NCBI GenBank assembly: GCA_902706235.1
Contig: CACSJR010000007.1
Location: 240,869 to 304,868, forward strand
Length of the DNA: 64,000 bases
Direction of reading: 5' to 3'
Source: Citrobacter sp. 18056
Lineage (GTDB): Bacteria > Pseudomonadota > Gammaproteobacteria > Enterobacterales > Enterobacteriaceae
The position numbers and the translations under genes were made by a program. The notes under the pieces were generated by a model, which was not told where the DNA came from, made no database searches, and worked only from the letters and a program-made list of their open reading frames with translations. Positions 39,794 through 49,770 of the stretch are shown piece after piece. The stretch's first letter is position 1. Each line of letters opens with the position of its first letter.

Positions 39794-40270
39794 ATGAAAC
39801 TGATCAGTCACGATTTTAAGGATGGCGACAAGCTACCCCATCGTCAGGTTTTCAACGGTATGGGCTACGATGGCGATAATCTTTCGCCGCATCTGGCCTG
39901 GGATGACGTGCCGTCCGGCACCAAGAGTTTTGTCGTTACCTGCTACGATCCGGATGCCCCAACCGGCTCCGGCTGGTGGCATTGGGCGGTGGTGAATATA
40001 CCGGCTGACACCCGCGTGCTGCCGCAAGGCGCTGGATCAGGCATCGCTGATTTGCCGGATGGCGCACTGCAAACGCGCACCGATTTTGGCAAAGCGGGTT
40101 ACGGCGGCGCAGCGCCACCTAAGGGTGAATCGCATCGCTACATATTTACCGTTCATGCGCTGGACGTGGCCACTCTCGAGGTGGACGAAAATGCCAGCGG
40201 CGCAATGGTTGGGTTTAATGTGCATTTCCACAGTTTAGCCAGTGCATCCATTACGGCGATGTTTAGCTAG
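39794..40270 (+). CDS. ybhB: PEBP/RKIP-family protein YbhB
   Basis: 158-residue cytoplasmic protein of the phosphatidylethanolamine-binding family. Anion-pocket motifs CYDPDAPTGSGWWHWAVVNIP and GESHRYIFTVHAL are visible. E. coli YbhB structure is known but its physiological role is not. Start follows AAGAGGCACAAAG. Followed by REP elements. Confidence 0.95.
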   Translation: MKLISHDFKDGDKLPHRQVFNGMGYDGDNLSPHLAWDDVPSGTKSFVVTCYDPDAPTGSGWWHWAVVNIPADTRVLPQGAGSGIADLPDGALQTRTDFGKAGYGGAAPPKGESHRYIFTVHALDVATLEVDENASGAMVGFNVHFHSLASASITAMFS

Positions 40271-40281
40271 TCTTTTAGCTT

Positions 40282-40363
40282 CGCCCGGCGGCACTGCGTT
40301 TGCGCGGTCCTACGTCAGCGCCACTCACAGCTCGTAGGCCCGGCAAGCCTGCGCCGCCGGGCA
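40282..40363. repeat. BIME: two inverted REP units
   Basis: CGCCCGGCGGCACTGCG at 40282 and, in inverted orientation, GGCCCGGCAAGCCTGCGCCGCCGGGCA at 40337-40363, separated by about 30 bases. They lie between convergent ybhB and hutH. The second unit is the same REP type as at 22776. Confidence 0.8.
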
Positions 40364-40368
40364 ATCAA

Positions 40369-41889
40369 TTACAGCACCGGATCAACCAGTTTCTGCAATT
40401 GCCCCTCAGCCAGCATTTCAATCGCCGCTTCGATATCCGGCGCGAAGAAGCGGTCCTGCACGTAGTGCGACACTTTTTCACGCAGCAGATGACGCGCCTG
40501 TTCCAGCAGCGGACTGGTGGTCAGCCCTTCGCGCATATCAATACCCTGCACTGCCGCCAGCCATTCCACGGCAATCACGCCGCGGGTATTGGCCGCCATT
40601 TCCCACAGACGACGCCCTGCGGCGGGCGCCATGGAAACGTGGTCTTCCTGGTTAGCGGACGTCGGCAAGCTATCGACGCTGTGCGGGTGCGACAGTGCTT
40701 TGTTTTCACTGGCCAGCGCCGCTGCGGTGACCTGAGCAATCATAAAGCCGGAATTCACCCCACCGTTTTTCACCAGGAATGGCGGCAGTTGTGACATGTG
40801 GCTGTCCATCAGCAGTGCGATACGCCGCTCAGCCAGCGAGCCAATTTCTGCAATCGCCAGCGCAAGGTTGTCGGCCGCCATCGCCACCGGTTCTGCGTGG
40901 AAGTTACCGCCGGAAATCACTTCATTTTCGTCGGCAAACACCAGCGGGTTGTCCGATACCGCGTTCGCTTCGGTGAGTAACACCTCTTTTGCCTGACGCA
41001 TCTGGGTCAGGCACGCGCCCATCACCTGCGGCTGGCAGCGTAATGAATACGGGTCCTGCACTTTGCTGCATTTAGCATGAGACTGCGAAACAGCGCTGGA
41101 ATCGGTCAGCACGTGGCGATACAACGTCGCCGCATCAATTTGCCCACGCTGGCCGCGTGCTTCGTGAATGCGGGCATCGAACGGACGACGCGATCCCAGG
41201 GCAGCTTCGGTGGTCAGCGCGCCGCAAATCACCGCTGAGCTAAACAGCTCTTCAGCTTCAAACAGGCCACGCAACGCAAACGCGGTCGACGCCTGCGTGC
41301 CGTTTAACAGCGCCAGGCCTTCTTTCGCCGCCAGCGTCAGTGGCGCAAGACCAGCTTTTTTCAGTGCGTCTTTGGCAGGCAGCCATTCGCCCTGCCAGCG
41401 AGCTTTGCCCTCGCCCAGCAGCGTCAACGACATGTGCGCCAGCGGAGCCAGATCGCCGGATGCGCCGACCGATCCTTTCGCCGGAATACAGGGATAGACT
41501 TCGTGATTTACCAGCGCCATCAACGCTTCAATCACGCTCAGACGGATGCCGGAAAAACCGCGTGCCAGGCTGTTAATTTTCAGCACCATAATCAGACGCA
41601 CCATCGCGTCATCCAGCGCTTCGCCGACGCCCGCCGCGTGTGAAAGCACCAGCGAACGCTGGAGATTTTCGAGATCAGCGGTGGCGATGCGGGTTGAGGC
41701 CAGCAGGCCAAAACCTGTATTAATGCCGTAGGCTGTGCGCCCTTCGGCCATGATCGCGTTCACGCAGGCGACGCTGGCGTTGATGCCTGCAATGGCGCTT
41801 TCATCGAGGGTCAGTGTTTGCGGCTGGCGATAGATATCCAGCAGTTGGGCAAGGGTCAACTGACCTGGAATCAGGTTAAGTGTGCTCAT
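40369..41889 (-). CDS. hutH: Histidine ammonia-lyase
   Basis: First step of histidine degradation: histidine to trans-urocanate and ammonia. 506 residues. The self-made MIO cofactor tripeptide Ala143-Ser144-Gly145 lies in [22 protein letters not shown] (54-61) and SQDHVSM-like [12 protein letters not shown] active-site segments are present. The ATG at 41889 overlaps the hutU stop by 4 bases (ATGA), giving translational coupling. Confidence 0.97.
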   Translation of the reverse strand: MSTLNLIPGQLTLAQLLDIYRQPQTLTLDESAIAGINASVACVNAIMAEGRTAYGINTGFGLLASTRIATADLENLQRSLVLSHAAGVGEALDDAMVRLIMVLKINSLARGFSGIRLSVIEALMALVNHEVYPCIPAKGSVGASGDLAPLAHMSLTLLGEGKARWQGEWLPAKDALKKAGLAPLTLAAKEGLALLNGTQASTAFALRGLFEAEELFSSAVICGALTTEAALGSRRPFDARIHEARGQRGQIDAATLYRHVLTDSSAVSQSHAKCSKVQDPYSLRCQPQVMGACLTQMRQAKEVLLTEANAVSDNPLVFADENEVISGGNFHAEPVAMAADNLALAIAEIGSLAERRIALLMDSHMSQLPPFLVKNGGVNSGFMIAQVTAAALASENKALSHPHSVDSLPTSANQEDHVSMAPAAGRRLWEMAANTRGVIAVEWLAAVQGIDMREGLTTSPLLEQARHLLREKVSHYVQDRFFAPDIEAAIEMLAEGQLQKLVDPVL

Positions 41890-43574
41890 TTTTTCTGCCC
41901 CTGGGTTGCAGCAATCATCGGTAAATTCAGTCCTTGTTCTGCGGCACATTCTACCGCGATTTCATAGCCTGCGTCGGCATGTCGCATCACGCCGGTGGCC
42001 GGGTCGTTATGCAGGACGCGGGCGATACGCGCCGCGGCCTCGTCGGTACCGTCGCAGACAATAACCATTCCGGCGTGCTGTGAAAAGCCCATGCCGACGC
42101 CGCCGCCATGGTGCAGTGACACCCAGGTAGCACCGCTGGCGGTGTTGAGTAATGCATTCAGCAGCGGCCAGTCGGATACTGCATCGGAACCATCGCGCAT
42201 GGCTTCGGTTTCACGGTTAGGGCTGGCGACGGAACCAGAATCCAGATGGTCGCGACCGATAACAATCGGTGCGGAAACCTCACCGGAACGCACCATTTCG
42301 TTGAATGCCAGGCCAAGTTTTTGCCGCCATTCCAGGCCCACCCAGCAGATGCGCGCCGGTAAGCCCTGGAAGCTGATGCGTTCGCGGGCCATGTCCAGCC
42401 AGCGATGCAAATGTGTGTCGTCGCTGACAATTTCTTTCACTTTGGCATCGGTTTTGTAGATATCCTGCGGATCGCCGGAGAGCGCTACCCAACGGAACGG
42501 CCCGATACCGCGACAGAACAGCGGGCGAATATAGGCGGGAACAAAGCCCGGGAAATCAAAGGCGTTGCTGACGCCCATCTCTTTGGCCATCTGGCGGATG
42601 TTGTTGCCGTAATCGAAGGTCGGGACGCCCATCGCGTTAAACGCCAGCATCGCGCTGACGTGTTCCGCCATCGACTGTTTGGCGGCTTTTACCGTGCCCT
42701 GCGGGTCGCTTTCGGCCTTCTGCTGATACGCTTCCCACGTCCAGCCCTGCGGCAGATAGCCGTGCAGCGGATCGTGCGCGCTGGTCTGGTCGGTGACCAT
42801 GTCCGGACGCACGCCGCGTTTGACCAGTTCCAGCAGAACGTCGGCGGCGTTAGCGCACAACGCCACGGAAACGGCGCGGCCTTCCGCAGTATATTTTTTG
42901 ATACGATCCAGTGCGTCGTCCAGCGATTCAGCCTGTTCGTCGATATATTGGGTGCGAAGACGGAAATCAATGCGGCTCTGCTGGCATTCAATTACCAACG
43001 AGCAGGCTCCGGCTAAGGTAGCAGCTAACGGCTGTGCGCCGCCCATTCCGCCAAGCCCGGCGGTGAGTACCCAGCGCCCTTGCAGGTTGCCGTTGTAATG
43101 CTGGCGCCCGGCTTCGACGAAGGTTTCGTAGGTGCCCTGCACGATGCCCTGACTGCCGATGTAAATCCAGCTGCCGGCGGTCATCTGGCCGTACATCGCC
43201 AGCCCTTTCGCGTCGAGTTCGTTGAAGTGTTCCCACGTCGCCCAGTGTGGTACGAGGTTAGAGTTGGCTATCAGCACGCGCGGCGCGTTGTCGTGGGTTT
43301 TAAACACCCCCACCGGTTTGCCTGACTGCACTAACAGGGTTTCATCATTTTCGAGGTTTTTCAGGGCTTCGACCATCGCGTCGTAGCATTCCCAGTTACG
43401 GGCCGCACGCCCGATTCCTCCGTAGACCACCAGCTCGTGCGGATTTTCCGCCACGTCCGGATCGAGGTTGTTCATTAACATGCGCAACGGCGCTTCGGTG
43501 AGCCAGCTTTTGGCAGTGAGCGTATTGCCGCGCGGCGCACGGATTTCCTGGGGGCGGTATTTATTCTGGGACAT
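41886..43574 (-). CDS. hutU: Urocanate hydratase
   Basis: NAD+-dependent urocanase converting urocanate to imidazolonepropionate, 562 residues. [16 protein letters not shown] near residue 50, [17 protein letters not shown] (NAD-binding loop), and the active-site Cys/His region [17 protein letters not shown], plus [17 protein letters not shown] are visible. Start preceded by CAGGAG. First gene of the hutUH operon behind a HutC-type operator. Confidence 0.97.
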   Translation of the reverse strand: MSQNKYRPQEIRAPRGNTLTAKSWLTEAPLRMLMNNLDPDVAENPHELVVYGGIGRAARNWECYDAMVEALKNLENDETLLVQSGKPVGVFKTHDNAPRVLIANSNLVPHWATWEHFNELDAKGLAMYGQMTAGSWIYIGSQGIVQGTYETFVEAGRQHYNGNLQGRWVLTAGLGGMGGAQPLAATLAGACSLVIECQQSRIDFRLRTQYIDEQAESLDDALDRIKKYTAEGRAVSVALCANAADVLLELVKRGVRPDMVTDQTSAHDPLHGYLPQGWTWEAYQQKAESDPQGTVKAAKQSMAEHVSAMLAFNAMGVPTFDYGNNIRQMAKEMGVSNAFDFPGFVPAYIRPLFCRGIGPFRWVALSGDPQDIYKTDAKVKEIVSDDTHLHRWLDMARERISFQGLPARICWVGLEWRQKLGLAFNEMVRSGEVSAPIVIGRDHLDSGSVASPNRETEAMRDGSDAVSDWPLLNALLNTASGATWVSLHHGGGVGMGFSQHAGMVIVCDGTDEAAARIARVLHNDPATGVMRHADAGYEIAVECAAEQGLNLPMIAATQGQKK

Positions 43575-43616
43575 CGGAAAACTCCTGACGGATACGATGA
43601 AGACAAGAAATATATA

Positions 43617-43630
43617 CTTGTCTATACAAC
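43617..43630 (-). promoter_or_regulatory. HutC operator of hutUH
   Basis: CTTGTCTATACAAC contains the near-palindrome TTGTCTATACAA, the HutC-type operator core, 43 bases before the hutU ATG. The 200-base gap (43575-43774) also carries a TGTGA half-site at 43700 (possible CRP input, weak) and a hairpin GGCAGGA-N9-TCCTGCC at 43732-43754 close behind the hutC stop. Confidence 0.75.
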
Positions 43631-43774
43631 TATTCGCAAGCCAGGATTTAACAAGTCAGATACATTTTTGTTATCTTGCGTCAGCAATCACGCTTTTGCT
43701 GTGACGGCCGAATATTCAACATCATTCGCGTGGCAGGAAGTCAACGCTCCTGCCGCGTAAAGGATAACGAATAT

Positions 43775-44497
43775 TCAGGAGCCGAAATGGCCCTGGAGCC
43801 GATAACGGTTCCCAGGGAAAATCAGACGGGCGTGCGAAACGATCCCAGTACGTGACCAGGTGCGACGGCGAATTAACAGGCACGGATCGTGTTCGTGGAT
43901 GGTGAGCAAGCGGCACTCTTCGGCGCTGGCTTTTACCGCTTCAACGATGTGCTCCCCTTCAGTAAGTGGCGCAATCAGCGACAGGTAGTCGTGGGCGGTG
44001 GTGGTGGTGTAATCCTGTTGCAGGTATTCCGGCACCACGTCGGCATTCACGCAGCGATCTTCAATCTGTACCGGCACATCGTTTTCGAAATGCACCATCA
44101 GCGAGTGGAAAATGCGGGTGCCTTCGGCCACGTTCAGCGCCTGCGCCTGCTGTTTATCGGCGTTGACCTCTTCCAGCAGCAGCACTTCACAACGATGCTG
44201 ATGCTGACGGGCGGCGATTTCATCGGCAATACTGTGCACTTCAAACAGCGCCGACTGCCCTTTTGGCTCAGCCACAAAGGTGCCGACTCCCTGCAAACGA
44301 ACCAGCAAGCCTTCGTCAGTCAGTTCACGCAGCGCACGGTTGATGGTCATCCGACTGAAGCCAAACTGCGCCACCAGCTCCGCTTCCGAGGGAATGCGGT
44401 CATGCGGACGCCAGATACCCGCGGCAATATTGTCGCTGATAACGCGTTTGATCTTCTCATAGAACGGCGCGGGGGCGCCGGTTCGCGGTGAATACAT
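43775..44497 (-). CDS. hutC: Histidine-utilisation repressor HutC
   Basis: GntR-family repressor of 240 residues that releases the hut operons when urocanate is present. Winged HTH: FYEKIKRVISDNIAAGIWRPHDRIPSEAELVAQFGFSRMTINRALREL, then a UTRA domain (SIADEIAARQHQHRCEVLL ... HARLIFPGNRYRLQGHF). Third gene of hutIGC, 28 bases after hutG. Its product is expected to bind both the 43617 and 46728 sites. Confidence 0.95.
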   Translation of the reverse strand: MYSPRTGAPAPFYEKIKRVISDNIAAGIWRPHDRIPSEAELVAQFGFSRMTINRALRELTDEGLLVRLQGVGTFVAEPKGQSALFEVHSIADEIAARQHQHRCEVLLLEEVNADKQQAQALNVAEGTRIFHSLMVHFENDVPVQIEDRCVNADVVPEYLQQDYTTTTAHDYLSLIAPLTEGEHIVEAVKASAEECRLLTIHEHDPCLLIRRRTWSRTGIVSHARLIFPGNRYRLQGHFGS

Positions 44498-44525
44498 GTG
44501 TCATCCTTTATTATCGCGGGTGCTG

Positions 44526-45485
44526 TCACGCATGCCAGCAATGAACAATTTGCCAGGCCAGTCTGGCCGCGGTGCGGGCGCCCTGTCCGTCTCTGTCGTA
44601 CTGCGGATTGAATTCAACCAAATCAACCGCCTGCAGTTTGCCACTCTGACACAGCGGCATGACTATTCGCAACAAGATTGCCAACGGCACGCCAAGCGCT
44701 GCGGGAGCCGATACCGCTGGCATTTCCCAGGCCGGGAGCACATCCAGATCGATGGTCAGATAAATGCGGTCATGTTCCGCAATCACCCGCTTAAGATCCT
44801 GTTGCAGCGCGCCGACAGGGTCATCGAGCAGGGTTAAATCTTCCAGCACGGTGACCTGACGCTCGCGCGCCTCCAGCCACAGCGCCTGAGTGTTTGCCGC
44901 GCGGCTGGCACCGTAGCAGGTGTAATTAAAGCGCCGGTTCTGGCTTTCGCAGTGCAACGCCAGCTGGCGGAACGGCGTGCCAGAGGTGGCCTCTGAGGCA
45001 TGACGTAAATCCAGGTGCGCATCGAGATTGACGATAGCGACGTTTTCATTCGGGAAGGCGTCGAGCACGCCGGAACCGTGAGGCCAGGCCGTTTCATGAC
45101 CGCCGCCGAACACCAGGGTTTTCATCTGCGCGCGCTGACAGGCCAGCACCGCGTCGTGCAGCGCCTGCTGCGCCGGTTCCAGCAATTCCGGTACGGCGTG
45201 CACGTTACCGAGATCAACCAGCAAATCGTGCCCGCCATGACTTGCCATGTTGGCTAACGCCTTGCGCAGCGCGTCCGGCCCCTGCTGTGCGCCCGGCCGC
45301 CCTTGATTGCGCTTTACGCCTTCGTCACAGGCAAATCCGAGCAGGGCTATTTTCCCACGATGCGATTCCGGGGCAAAGTCGCGCGTTACCGTTACTGTCT
45401 GAAAAAGACGTTTTGCCGCAGGCGATTCGGCGCTGTCATCTCGCCCTTGCCACAGTTCCGTCGGCGTCGGTTGCCATAGATTCAT
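44526..45485 (-). CDS. hutG: Formimidoylglutamase
   Basis: Arginase-superfamily enzyme hydrolysing N-formimidoyl-L-glutamate to glutamate and formamide, 319 residues. Dinuclear Mn ligands visible in [17 protein letters not shown] and [15 protein letters not shown]. It overlaps the hutI stop by 4 bases. Confidence 0.96.
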   Translation of the reverse strand: MNLWQPTPTELWQGRDDSAESPAAKRLFQTVTVTRDFAPESHRGKIALLGFACDEGVKRNQGRPGAQQGPDALRKALANMASHGGHDLLVDLGNVHAVPELLEPAQQALHDAVLACQRAQMKTLVFGGGHETAWPHGSGVLDAFPNENVAIVNLDAHLDLRHASEATSGTPFRQLALHCESQNRRFNYTCYGASRAANTQALWLEARERQVTVLEDLTLLDDPVGALQQDLKRVIAEHDRIYLTIDLDVLPAWEMPAVSAPAALGVPLAILLRIVMPLCQSGKLQAVDLVEFNPQYDRDGQGARTAARLAWQIVHCWHA

Positions 45486-46708
45486 TGAACCACCTCGCCG
45501 CGAAACACGCGCTGCCAGAGCGGATTACGCCCCGGCTCGTACACCATTTCAACCGGGTGTTCTGCATCCCAGATGGCGAAATCGGCCACAAAGCCTGACG
45601 CCAGCTGTCCGTGTGAATGTTCGCGGCCCAGCGCACGCGCGGCATGGCGGGTGACGCCGGTCCACGCCTCTTCCGGCGTTAAGCCGAATTTCACGCAGGC
45701 CATGTTCATCGTCAGATGCAGGCTGGCGAACGGGCTGGTGCCGGGGTTGTAATCCGTGGCGACCGCCATCGGCACGTTGTAACGTCGCAGCATATCCACC
45801 GGTGGTTTTTGCGTTTCGTTGAGGAAGTAAAATGCACCGGGAAGCAGCACCGCAACCGTGCCGCTGTCGGCCATCGCCGCGACACCTTCTTCGGTCAGAT
45901 ATTCGATATGATCGGCAGAACGTCCTTTATAGCGACTGACCAGCTGCGCGCCGCCCAGCGAAGAGAGCTGCTCGACGTGGCCCTTAACCGGGATATTAAG
46001 CACCTGCGCAGCGCTGAATACTCTGTCGGTCTGCTCCGGACTGAACCCAACGTTTTCACAGAAGGCATCCACGGTTTCAAATAACCCTTCCTGCCACAGC
46101 GTCGGCATCATTTCTTCGCAGACCAGGGTGATGTAGTCATCGCCCCGGCCTTTATATTCTGTTGGGATCGCATGTGCGGCTAATAATGTCGGACTGATAT
46201 CGACGGCGTTGGTCGCCGCCAGATGCTGCACGACGTGCAGCATTTTACGTTCGTTGGCCATGTCCAGACCGTATCCGGACTTCACTTCTACCGTGGTCAC
46301 GCCTTCCTGCATCAAACGCGTCAGACGCTGCTGCGCCAGACGAATCAACTCATTTTCACTGGCGGCCCGGGTGGCCTGCACGGTGGCGTTAATGCCCCCG
46401 CCGTTAGCGCTGATGGTCTGATATGAGACCCCATTCAGCCGCTGCTCCCATTCGGTGGCGCGGCTGCCGCCAAACACCAGATGCGTGTGGCAGTCGATCA
46501 GGCCCGGCGTGACCAGCCGCCCTTGCAGATCAATGCGTTTTCCTTTTCGTGACGCCAGCGCCGCTTCAGGCAGGATATCCACAATGCGCCCGTCACGAAC
46601 CACCAGCGCGTGATGTTCCAGTAAACCGTAAGGCTGAGCATGGTTGGGATCGAAGGTCGCAAGTCGGGCGTTATGCCAGATGATGTCGGTATCAGTATGT
46701 TCAGACAT
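45482..46708 (-). CDS. hutI: Imidazolonepropionase
   Basis: Metal-dependent amidohydrolase opening imidazolone-5-propionate to formimidoylglutamate. 408 residues from the ATG at 46708. Metal ligands His74 and His76 ([10 protein letters not shown]), KSGYGLD, and the later HVEQLS and [10 protein letters not shown] segments. The ATGs at 46741 and 46726 lie in or next to the operator and are rejected, though no candidate has a strong ribosome-binding site. First gene of hutIGC. Confidence 0.94.
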   Translation of the reverse strand: MSEHTDTDIIWHNARLATFDPNHAQPYGLLEHHALVVRDGRIVDILPEAALASRKGKRIDLQGRLVTPGLIDCHTHLVFGGSRATEWEQRLNGVSYQTISANGGGINATVQATRAASENELIRLAQQRLTRLMQEGVTTVEVKSGYGLDMANERKMLHVVQHLAATNAVDISPTLLAAHAIPTEYKGRGDDYITLVCEEMMPTLWQEGLFETVDAFCENVGFSPEQTDRVFSAAQVLNIPVKGHVEQLSSLGGAQLVSRYKGRSADHIEYLTEEGVAAMADSGTVAVLLPGAFYFLNETQKPPVDMLRRYNVPMAVATDYNPGTSPFASLHLTMNMACVKFGLTPEEAWTGVTRHAARALGREHSHGQLASGFVADFAIWDAEHPVEMVYEPGRNPLWQRVFRGEVVQ

Positions 46709-46727
46709 GAGAGAATCACTTGTCATA

Positions 46728-46741
46728 GGTTGTATAGACAT
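46728..46741 (-). promoter_or_regulatory. HutC operator of hutIGC
   Basis: GGTTGTATAGACAT is the reverse complement form of the hutUH site (core TTGTATAGACA shared in both), 20 bases before the hutI start. The 46742-46925 gap otherwise holds the AT-rich promoter region of ybhC, with nothing else recognised. Confidence 0.75.
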
Positions 46742-46925
46742 TTATTGATAGCAATACGGGCGATGTCAACCTTCCGCGGGAATATGTTGCTTTTTTGTGA
46801 TATTCCGCGCGGCGCGGTGAGCGCTTACCAGTAACTTTTTTGCGGCATTGCTTCCCGTTTCGCTCAACTTAGTATAAAAAGTCAGGTTTTAGGGACACTT
46901 TCCACTACATTCAGCCTGGAGCACC

Positions 46926-48209
46926 ATGAATACATTCTCGGTTTCTCGTCTGGCGCTCGCGCTCGCTTTTGGCGTGACGCTTACCGCCTGCAGCTCAACG
47001 CCACCCGATCAGCAGCCTTCTACTCAGGAAGCGCCGGGTACGTCTTCTCGCCCAATTCTGACGGCTGGCGAAGCGAAAAACTTCGTGCAGGAACGTTACT
47101 TCACCACCATGGATCCAAACGCGACTCCGTGGTCACCTTCTGCAATTGCCACTCCCGCTAAAGCGGATTTCGTGGTCGGCCCAGCCGGTACTGAAGGCGT
47201 AACGCACACCACCATTCAGGCAGCCGTGGATGCCGCAATCGCGCGGCACAGCAGCTCACGCACTTATATCGCAGTCATGCCGGGTGAATATGAAGGCACC
47301 GTGTATGTACCAGCCGCGCCGGGCAGCCTGACTATTTACGGCATCGGCGACAAAGCCGCAGACGTGAAAATCGGCCTGGCTATCGATTCTGAAATCGACC
47401 CGACCACCTGGCGTCGTCTGGTTAACCCGGCGGGCAAATACATGCCTGGTAAGCCGGCGTGGTATATGTTCGACACCTGCCAGAGCAAGCACACCGCTAC
47501 CGTTGGCGTGATGTGTTCTGCTGTCGTCTGGTCACAGAATAACGGTCTGCAATTGCAGAACCTGACCATCTCTAACACCCTGGGCGACAGCGTCGATGCG
47601 GGCAACCATCAGGCCGTGGCCCTGCGCAGCGACGGTGACAAAGTGCAGCTGAACAAGGTCAATCTTCTTGGCCGTCAGAACACCTTCTTCGTCACTAACA
47701 GCGGCGTGCAGAACACACTGCAAAATGACCGCATCGCGCGTACGCTGGTCACTAACAGCTACCTCGAAGGCGACGTGGATATCGTTTCCGGTCGTGGCGC
47801 AGTGGTGTTCGATAACACCCGTTTCCAGGTCGTGAACTCCCGCACCCAGAAAGAAGCATACGTGTTCGCTCCGGCAACGCAGTCCAACCTGTTCTACGGT
47901 TTCCTTGCCACCAACAGTCGCTTTAACGCGGCCGGTGACGGTGTGGCGCAGCTCGGTCGTTCTCTGGACGTTGACGGTAACACCAACGGTCAGGTCGTTA
48001 TCCGCGACAGCGCGATCAACGAAGGCTTCAACAATGCCCAACCATGGGCCGATGCCGCTATCTCCAAACGTCCATTCAGCGGCAACACTGGCGCTAAGAA
48101 TGATAAAGACGAAGAGCAGCGTAATCTGAACGACACCAACTTCAACCGCATGTGGGAATACAACAACCGCGGCGTGGGAAGTTATGTCGTGGCTGAGCCG
48201 AAGAAATAA
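46926..48209 (+). CDS. ybhC: Outer-membrane lipoprotein of the pectinesterase family YbhC
   Basis: 427-residue lipoprotein. Signal peptide with lipobox LTAC (Cys22, followed by SS, allowing outer-membrane sorting), then a right-handed beta-helix of the pectin-methylesterase family. QNNGLQLQNLTISN, GRQNTFFV and EGDVDIVSGRGAVVFDNTRF follow the family layout around the catalytic aspartates. E. coli YbhC lacks clear pectinesterase activity and is described as an acyl-CoA thioester hydrolase-like lipoprotein; substrate uncertain. Confidence 0.93.
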   Translation: MNTFSVSRLALALAFGVTLTACSSTPPDQQPSTQEAPGTSSRPILTAGEAKNFVQERYFTTMDPNATPWSPSAIATPAKADFVVGPAGTEGVTHTTIQAAVDAAIARHSSSRTYIAVMPGEYEGTVYVPAAPGSLTIYGIGDKAADVKIGLAIDSEIDPTTWRRLVNPAGKYMPGKPAWYMFDTCQSKHTATVGVMCSAVVWSQNNGLQLQNLTISNTLGDSVDAGNHQAVALRSDGDKVQLNKVNLLGRQNTFFVTNSGVQNTLQNDRIARTLVTNSYLEGDVDIVSGRGAVVFDNTRFQVVNSRTQKEAYVFAPATQSNLFYGFLATNSRFNAAGDGVAQLGRSLDVDGNTNGQVVIRDSAINEGFNNAQPWADAAISKRPFSGNTGAKNDKDEEQRNLNDTNFNRMWEYNNRGVGSYVVAEPKK

Positions 48210-48227
48210 TCGGACGTTAAGCCATAA

Positions 48228-48258
48228 AAAAACCTCGCTTCGGCGAGGTTTTTTTATT
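48228..48258. terminator. Bidirectional terminator between ybhC and pgl
   Basis: AACCTCGC-TTCG-GCGAGGTT with A tract before and T tract after; UUCG tetraloop. Serves ybhC and, in the other direction, pgl. Confidence 0.93.
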
Positions 48259-48272
48259 CTTCGATGGACTGC

Positions 48273-49268
48273 TTAGTGCGCGTTAACCACCACCCACATT
48301 GGGCCCTGACCTACGGCGTAACGTCCTTTCTCTTCCAGAAGCCCCTGCTCACCTTTGATTTCATAGACCGCAAGGTGATGTGATTTCTGACCTACCGCCA
48401 GCAGGTATTTCCCGCTGTGATCGACGTTAAAACCACGCGGCTGCGTTTCGGTCGGCTGGAAGCCCTGTACTTCAAGAACGCTACCGTCCTCAGAAATGGT
48501 GAACACCGTCAGGGTGCTGGAGGTACGGTCGCAGGTATACAGGTGACGTCCGTCCGGGGTGATGTGGATGTCTGCCGCCCAGCGGGTACCGGTAAAATCT
48601 GGCGGCATCATATCCAGCGTTTGCACGCATTCGATTTCACCGTGCGGGTCGCTCAGTTCCCACACATCAACGCTGCTGTTCAGCTCATTCAGGCAGTAAG
48701 CGTATTGCTGATTCGGGTGGAATGCCATATGACGCGGGCCAGCGCCTTCGACGGTGGTCACTTCCGCCGGAGTTTGCGCGACCAGTTTGCCGTCGTCGCT
48801 CAACGTAAACAGGCAGATGCGATCCTGCTTCAGCGCAGGCACCCACAGGGTGCGGTTGTCCGGCGTGATGTTCGCCGAGTGGCAGCCTTCGAGGCCGTCA
48901 ACCACGTCAACCACGCCCACCGGCAGGCCTTCTTCCAGACGTGTCACGCTTACGCTTGCCTGATTATAGGAGCCGCTGAACAGGAACTTACCTGAATGGT
49001 CGGTGGAAATGTGGGTCGGGCTGCCCGGCAATGCAGATTCCGCCGCGAAAGTCAGCGCGCCATCGTCCGGGGCAATGCGGTAGGCTAATACGCGAAACTC
49101 CGGGCGTACACCAACGTACAGATAACGCTTGTCCGGGCTGATCACCATCGGCTGAACCTGGCCGGGGACATCGACCACCTGAACCAGCGTCAGTTTACCG
49201 TCCTGATGGAGGCTCCAGACATGGATCTGCTGGCTTTCCGGACTCGCGGTATATACGGTTTGTTTCAT
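48273..49268 (-). CDS. pgl: 6-phosphogluconolactonase (Pgl, YbhE)
   Basis: Seven-bladed beta-propeller lactonase of the pentose phosphate pathway, hydrolysing 6-phosphogluconolactone. 331 residues, as in E. coli. Blade repeats with [32 protein letters not shown] and [16 protein letters not shown] are visible. Start preceded by GGAGTTTTC. Divergent from ybhA. Confidence 0.95.
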   Translation of the reverse strand: MKQTVYTASPESQQIHVWSLHQDGKLTLVQVVDVPGQVQPMVISPDKRYLYVGVRPEFRVLAYRIAPDDGALTFAAESALPGSPTHISTDHSGKFLFSGSYNQASVSVTRLEEGLPVGVVDVVDGLEGCHSANITPDNRTLWVPALKQDRICLFTLSDDGKLVAQTPAEVTTVEGAGPRHMAFHPNQQYAYCLNELNSSVDVWELSDPHGEIECVQTLDMMPPDFTGTRWAADIHITPDGRHLYTCDRTSSTLTVFTISEDGSVLEVQGFQPTETQPRGFNVDHSGKYLLAVGQKSHHLAVYEIKGEQGLLEEKGRYAVGQGPMWVVVNAH

Positions 49269-49397
49269 GAAAACTCCTTTCCTTATTGCACGTGGAAGCA
49301 GATTAACAGGATAGTTAGTGCTGAAAAATTTGCCCTGCGCGCGCTGCGGTGTACCATCGTGAGCTGCATATTTTTCAACATTAACCTGGATGACAAC

Positions 49398-49619
49398 ATG
49401 ACATCACGCGTGATAGCCCTGGATTTAGACGGCACCCTGCTGACCTCAACGAAAACCATTCTTCCGCAATCGCTTGAAGCGCTGTCGCGCGCGAAAGACG
49501 CGGGCTATCAGATTCTGATCGTGACCGGCCGACATCACGTTGCTATCCATCCTTTTTATCAGGCACTGGCACTGGATACACCTGCAATTTGCTGCAACGG
49601 CACCTATTTGAGTGTGTGA
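49398..49619 (+). pseudogene. ybhA: ybhA, host copy cut by prophage integration
   Basis: HAD-superfamily Cof-type phosphatase (in E. coli acts on pyridoxal phosphate and other sugar phosphates). Only the first 71 codons remain: IALDLDGTLL with the nucleophile Asp, VTGRHHVAIHPFYQALALDTPAICCNGTYL, then a switch at about 49610 to foreign sequence that adds Ser-Val-stop. Intact YbhA is 272 residues. The 3' part should lie at the other end of the element, outside the window. A promoter with -35 TTGCCC (49330) and -10 TACCAT (49352) lies upstream. Confidence 0.88.
49540..49612. other. Prophage-host junction (att site) within ybhA
   Basis: Host ybhA coding identity ends at about 49610, and the following sequence is AT-richer and unrelated to ybhA. 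The element's own ybhA copy shares exact blocks with this stretch (CATCCTTTTTATCAGGCA, 18 bases; GATACACCTGCAAT, 14 bases). The core crossover cannot be fixed without the second junction. Confidence 0.6.
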
Positions 49620-49770
49620 CGCTTATTACAACATTTTCACCCATCCAGGGCAATACGCCAGTATCCAACGCTGTTCCAGTGCTCAACAAGACTCTTCACC
49701 TTGTTTCGTCGTAGCCGCAAAGCGGTGTACTATCGGAAAAACTACATACCAAAATCAGGTGAATCACTAC

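Noticed and set aside
43700..43704. CRP site for hutUH
   Set aside because: Only one TGTGA half-site matches; the other half is poor.
43732..43754. Inverted repeat after hutC as a terminator
   Set aside because: GGCAGGA/TCCTGCC can form a hairpin, but there is no T tract on the minus strand, so it was mentioned only with the operator.
49206..49397. 64-codon N-terminal extension of the truncated ybhA frame
   Set aside because: It runs antisense to pgl and over the promoter; the ATG at 49398 fits YbhA's [12 protein letters not shown] start.
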